A stretch of 36,287 nt of DNA from Segetibacter sp. (lineage in GTDB: Bacteria; Bacteroidota; Bacteroidia; Chitinophagales; Chitinophagaceae): assembly GCA_028288485.1 (NCBI GenBank), contig JAQBNO010000186.1, positions 1 to 36,287 on the forward strand, in the 5' to 3' direction. Positions within the stretch are counted from its first letter, which is position 1. Each line of letters starts with the position of its first letter. Below the pieces are notes generated by a model. It was not told where the DNA came from, made no database searches, and saw only the letters and a list, made by a program, of their open reading frames with translations. Shown in pieces: positions 34,191-36,287 of this stretch. The translations under genes and the position numbers were made by a program.

Positions 34191-34558
34191 CTATTCTTTT
34201 ATTTTGACTACACCATTGTTATACAAATTTATCGCTTGTTGCAGAAGTGTTTCGATTGTAGTTATTGGCAGGTCGTTGTTTGGATCAAAGCGTAATATCT
34301 TAATTCTTGACCGGTTCTCAATAACCAGGTCGGGGTGGTCAAGCCATTTGCCTTCTATAAATCCAACATAAGGGAATTTAAGTTTTTTATCGACCCATAG
34401 GTAACACAAGATTTTTCCTTTATAGCAGAAAAAAGGCATCCTATATTTCCATCAGCAGAAACATTTTTGTCCTGTGACAGTATAATTTCCCTTAATGCAA
34501 GTAAACATCCTTTTATGGGTTCGTCTTGTTGCAGGTAAAAATCATCTAATTCTCGCAT
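34191..34558 (-). pseudogene. DUF1801-type protein gene with one frameshift
   Basis: The first part, from 34558, reads MRELDDFYLQQDEPIKGCLL and continues ALREIILSQDKNVSAD. After one lost base near 34452 the second part reads WKYRMPFFCYKGKILCYLWV and continues through FPYVGFIEGKWLDHPDLV to a stop at 34193-34191 (ending NNGVVKIKE). Joined, it is a complete, well conserved DUF1801 protein of about 122 residues. GCTGATGG most likely stood as GCTGAATGG. With no other lesion, it is either a very recent mutation or a sequencing error. The family is small and cytoplasmic, of unknown function. Confidence 0.78.
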
Positions 34559-34574
34559 GGTTATTTCACTGCCG

Positions 34575-34582
34575 CAAATATA
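34575..34582 (-). promoter_or_regulatory. Bacteroidota -7 box of the DUF1801 gene
   Basis: On the - strand TATATTTG matches TAnnTTTG, 16 bases before the ATG. No -33 TTTG is seen at the right distance. Confidence 0.45.
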
Positions 34583-34653
34583 TTAATTTGTTGATCCCGG
34601 GTTTTTACTCATTATACTTTGAAGGGTGTTCTTATGTTTTTCGAAATTCGCTT

Positions 34654-34702
34654 GACCAACATTAGGGCGTCATTCAACATCGTTGTGTCGCTCCCTTGTA
34701 CT
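34654..34702 (+). repeat. Dispersed intergenic repeat, copy 10
   Basis: A weak left box TGACCAACATT, then GGGCGTCATT (like GGCGTCAT of copy 2), then the core CGTTGTGTCGCTCCCTTG (34681-34698) and TACT. This lies in a 371-base gap before the nuclease gene, in which nothing else is recognised except a weak promoter (TTG at 34876, TACATTG at 34899). Confidence 0.65.
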
Positions 34703-34929
34703 TCCACACAGTTATGCAGCTATTGGTGAAAGTTGGGCTTTGAGCGATTTTGGGAATGAGTGTCAGCGGTTGTTGTCTGTTTTGACTAATAACTGAAGCG
34801 TTTATCATTCAACCGAAATTTAGAATCCATAAAACATCATTAAGCCCTCGAGATTTATATCGACCGAAAAATTTATTGGCTATATTAAAATCAATTTATA
34901 CATTGTTGTTTAAAGCTAAATAACTTGTC

Positions 34930-36012
34930 ATGGACTTTAAAGATCAAATAAAGCAACTTGGAGATAGAGTTGCAAAAATGAAGGATAAGATACAAACAGA
35001 AGAAGCGACGAAAAACGCATTTATAATGCCTTTTATTCAATGCTTAGGTTATGATGTTTTCAATCCTATGGAGGTTGTACCCGAATTTATAGCCGATATT
35101 GGTATTAAAAAGGGAGAAAAGGTTGATTATGCCATTTTAAAAGAAGATGAACCGATAATACTAATTGAGTGCAAACATTGGTCTGCTGATCTTAACCCAC
35201 ACAATAGTCAACTTTTTAGATATTTTCATACAACAACAGCTAAATTTGGCATCCTCACAAATGGTATAATATTCCGTTTTTATACTGACATGGTTGAAGC
35301 AAATAAGATGGACGAAAAACCGTTCTTTGAATTTAGAATTGATGATATAAAAGATGCACACGTAGAAAAACTGAAAGAATTTCATAAGAGTTACTTTAAT
35401 CTTGAAAGCATTATCAATACTGCAAGCGAATTGAAGTACATGTCGGATTTAAGAACTTTTCTTATCAAAGAAATGAGTGAACCTTCTGATGAATTTACGA
35501 GGTTTTTTGCAAAAGCCGTTTATCAATCTACCGTTACATCAAAAGTTTTGGAACAGTTCCGAGGGCTTGTTAAAAGATCTTTTCAGCAATATATCAATGA
35601 TGCAATAAGTGAAAGACTAAAATCAGCATTAGCGACTGACGAGCAAAAAGCCGAAGAAATTGCAAAAGAAGAATTAGTTACAACTGGACCTGAAGAGAAC
35701 AAGGTACAAACAACTGCAGAAGAGATGGAAGGTTTCTATATCATAAGAGCAATTCTTTGTGCTAAAGTGAATGTTTCAAGAATTATACATCGCGATCAGC
35801 AAAGTTATTTCGGTATCCTTTTAGATAACAATAACCGGAAACCAATTTCCCGATTGAACTACAATGGTAGAAAAAAGTACGTTTCTTTCTTTGACAATGG
35901 CAAAGAAGAAAAAGTGGAAATTGAAAATAATAGCCAGTTGTATGAATATTCGTCGCGTTTTGTAAAAGTAGTAGACCAGTATGAGAAGAAAGGTGCAATT
36001 GTAGAAAGCTAA
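34930..36012 (+). CDS. Solitary type I restriction HsdR-N-like nuclease
   Basis: A 360-residue protein with the N-terminal nuclease domain of type I restriction R subunits but no helicase domains. PD-(D/E)XK core: Glu25 in QTEEATKNAF, Asp67 in KVDYAIL, Glu80-x-Lys82 in IILIECKHW, and the type I QxxxY motif Gln94/Tyr98 in SQLFRYF. All catalytic residues are intact. Residues about 150-290 are helical and charged; the C-terminal 80 residues (IIRAILCAKVNVSRIIHRDQ) form a small conserved-looking domain of unknown role. No hsdM or hsdS gene adjoins. The gene is visibly richer in A+T than its neighbours, suggesting transfer. It may be a stand-alone defence or DNA-repair nuclease; this is inference. 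Confidence 0.85.
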   Translation: MDFKDQIKQLGDRVAKMKDKIQTEEATKNAFIMPFIQCLGYDVFNPMEVVPEFIADIGIKKGEKVDYAILKEDEPIILIECKHWSADLNPHNSQLFRYFHTTTAKFGILTNGIIFRFYTDMVEANKMDEKPFFEFRIDDIKDAHVEKLKEFHKSYFNLESIINTASELKYMSDLRTFLIKEMSEPSDEFTRFFAKAVYQSTVTSKVLEQFRGLVKRSFQQYINDAISERLKSALATDEQKAEEIAKEELVTTGPEENKVQTTAEEMEGFYIIRAILCAKVNVSRIIHRDQQSYFGILLDNNNRKPISRLNYNGRKKYVSFFDNGKEEKVEIENNSQLYEYSSRFVKVVDQYEKKGAIVES

Positions 36013-36069
36013 TTATAGGATGATCTTTCTATTTTCCGGTATGAGCTATCCACCTCTTAGCTTTATTTT

Positions 36070-36130
36070 AGCGGTACCGGCATTACAGACTCCCAAAGAA
36101 TCCACAGGCCGACGTGAGTGACACAACGAT
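36070..36130 (-). repeat. Dispersed intergenic repeat, copy 11
   Basis: GCGGTACCGGC (36070-36080) is the left box in forward orientation, but the core behind it is inverted: GTGAGTGACACAACGAT (36114-36130). This copy therefore combines a forward box with a reversed core. Confidence 0.6.
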
Positions 36131-36177
36131 GGCGAACAGCATTACCACCGCCGGCTCCCAAAAAAAGGCAGCATAAA

Positions 36178-36203
36178 AAAAACCACTCCAAAGAGTGGTT
36201 TTT
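36178..36203. terminator. Bidirectional terminator
   Basis: AAAAACCACTC and GAGTGGTTTTT form a perfect 11-bp stem with loop CAAA. T-runs lie on both strands, so it can end the nuclease transcript and the - strand gene that enters from the right edge. Confidence 0.88.
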
Positions 36204-36266
36204 AAATAATGGGAAAGAACCAAAAACTGCATTGCCACATGAAAGACTATGGTTCCTCATCAACCA

Positions 36267-36287
36267 TTATTGTACTACTATTTTCTT
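36267..36287 (-). CDS. Last codons of a gene entering from the right, possible T9SS-sorted protein
   Basis: On the - strand the final 21 bases read KKIVVQ and a TAA stop. The motif is typical of the end of type IX secretion C-terminal sorting domains (type A), and a terminator in the right orientation follows about 65 bases later. With only six codons visible this is a suggestion. Confidence 0.35.
   Translation of the reverse strand, partial: KKIVVQ

Noticed and set aside
36063-36263. 66-codon open frame on the - strand
   Set aside because: It runs through a dispersed repeat and a terminator hairpin, so it is not a gene.
1-36287. CRISPR array, tRNA, rRNA or intact insertion sequence
   Set aside because: Looked for regular short repeats with spacers, cloverleaf arms and transposase motifs; none was found. 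The dispersed repeats are too far apart and irregular for CRISPR.

Overview
The window reads as chromosomal DNA of a Bacteroidota bacterium, most likely a Chitinophagaceae-type soil or freshwater organism. The reasons are: promoters of the Bacteroidota type (TTTG, about 20 nt, then TAnnTTTG) instead of classical -35/-10 boxes; starts without Shine-Dalgarno sequences; a SusC/RagA-like TonB receptor with a carboxypeptidase-regulatory domain; a HYC_CC_PP protein; LytS/LytTR signalling; PSD1/DUF1501 proteins; and a probable type IX secretion tail at the right edge. The genus is inference.

Layout. 1-5.3 kb (+ strand): the C-terminal two thirds of SecA and its terminator, a broken small coiled-coil/membrane gene, deoC, a secreted SPOR protein and an M20 amidohydrolase. 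5.3-6.9 kb (- strand): homoserine dehydrogenase behind a complete SAM-I riboswitch, attenuator and promoter. 7.6-14.5 kb: a surface-glycan locus with two converging arms. The + arm has a GT4 glycosyltransferase, a heptose-bisphosphate phosphatase and a GT9 heptosyltransferase. The - arm has a NodU/CmcH carbamoyltransferase, a GT2 enzyme and a second GT9. The two GT9 genes overlap tail to tail. 14.6-15.2 kb: a decayed toxin-antitoxin pair. 15.5-18.1 kb: a LytS-type kinase, a LytTR regulator and a secreted YceI protein. 18.2-22.0 kb (- strand): a metal locus with a HYC_CC_PP protein, a frameshifted heavy-metal-binding-domain relic and a TonB receptor carrying an N-terminal HMA domain. 22.1-24.5 kb (- strand): an orphan ABC ATPase and an overlapping HipA-like kinase/DUF3037 pair. 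24.9-32.2 kb (- strand): four exported proteins of planctomycete type (PSD1 cytochrome, DUF1501, NHL propeller, membrane cytochrome with LRR). 32.5-34.0 kb: a secreted GH13 alpha-amylase. 34.2-36.0 kb: a frameshifted DUF1801 gene and a solitary HsdR-type nuclease. The last 21 bases hold the tail of another - strand gene.

How the parts relate. The glycan genes look like one heptose/carbamoyl-sugar pathway. The metal genes look like one sensing and uptake or resistance locus with one member lost. The PSD1/DUF1501 genes form a co-oriented exported redox module of unknown substrate next to a polysaccharide hydrolase.

The most notable item not explained by genes is a family of about eleven short repeats with core CGTTGYGTCRCWCNCTTG. 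They sit only between genes, often behind a T-run and a GGTACCGGC-like box about 30 bp from the core, and some are paired head to head around a hairpin. No tRNA, rRNA, CRISPR array or intact insertion sequence was seen.
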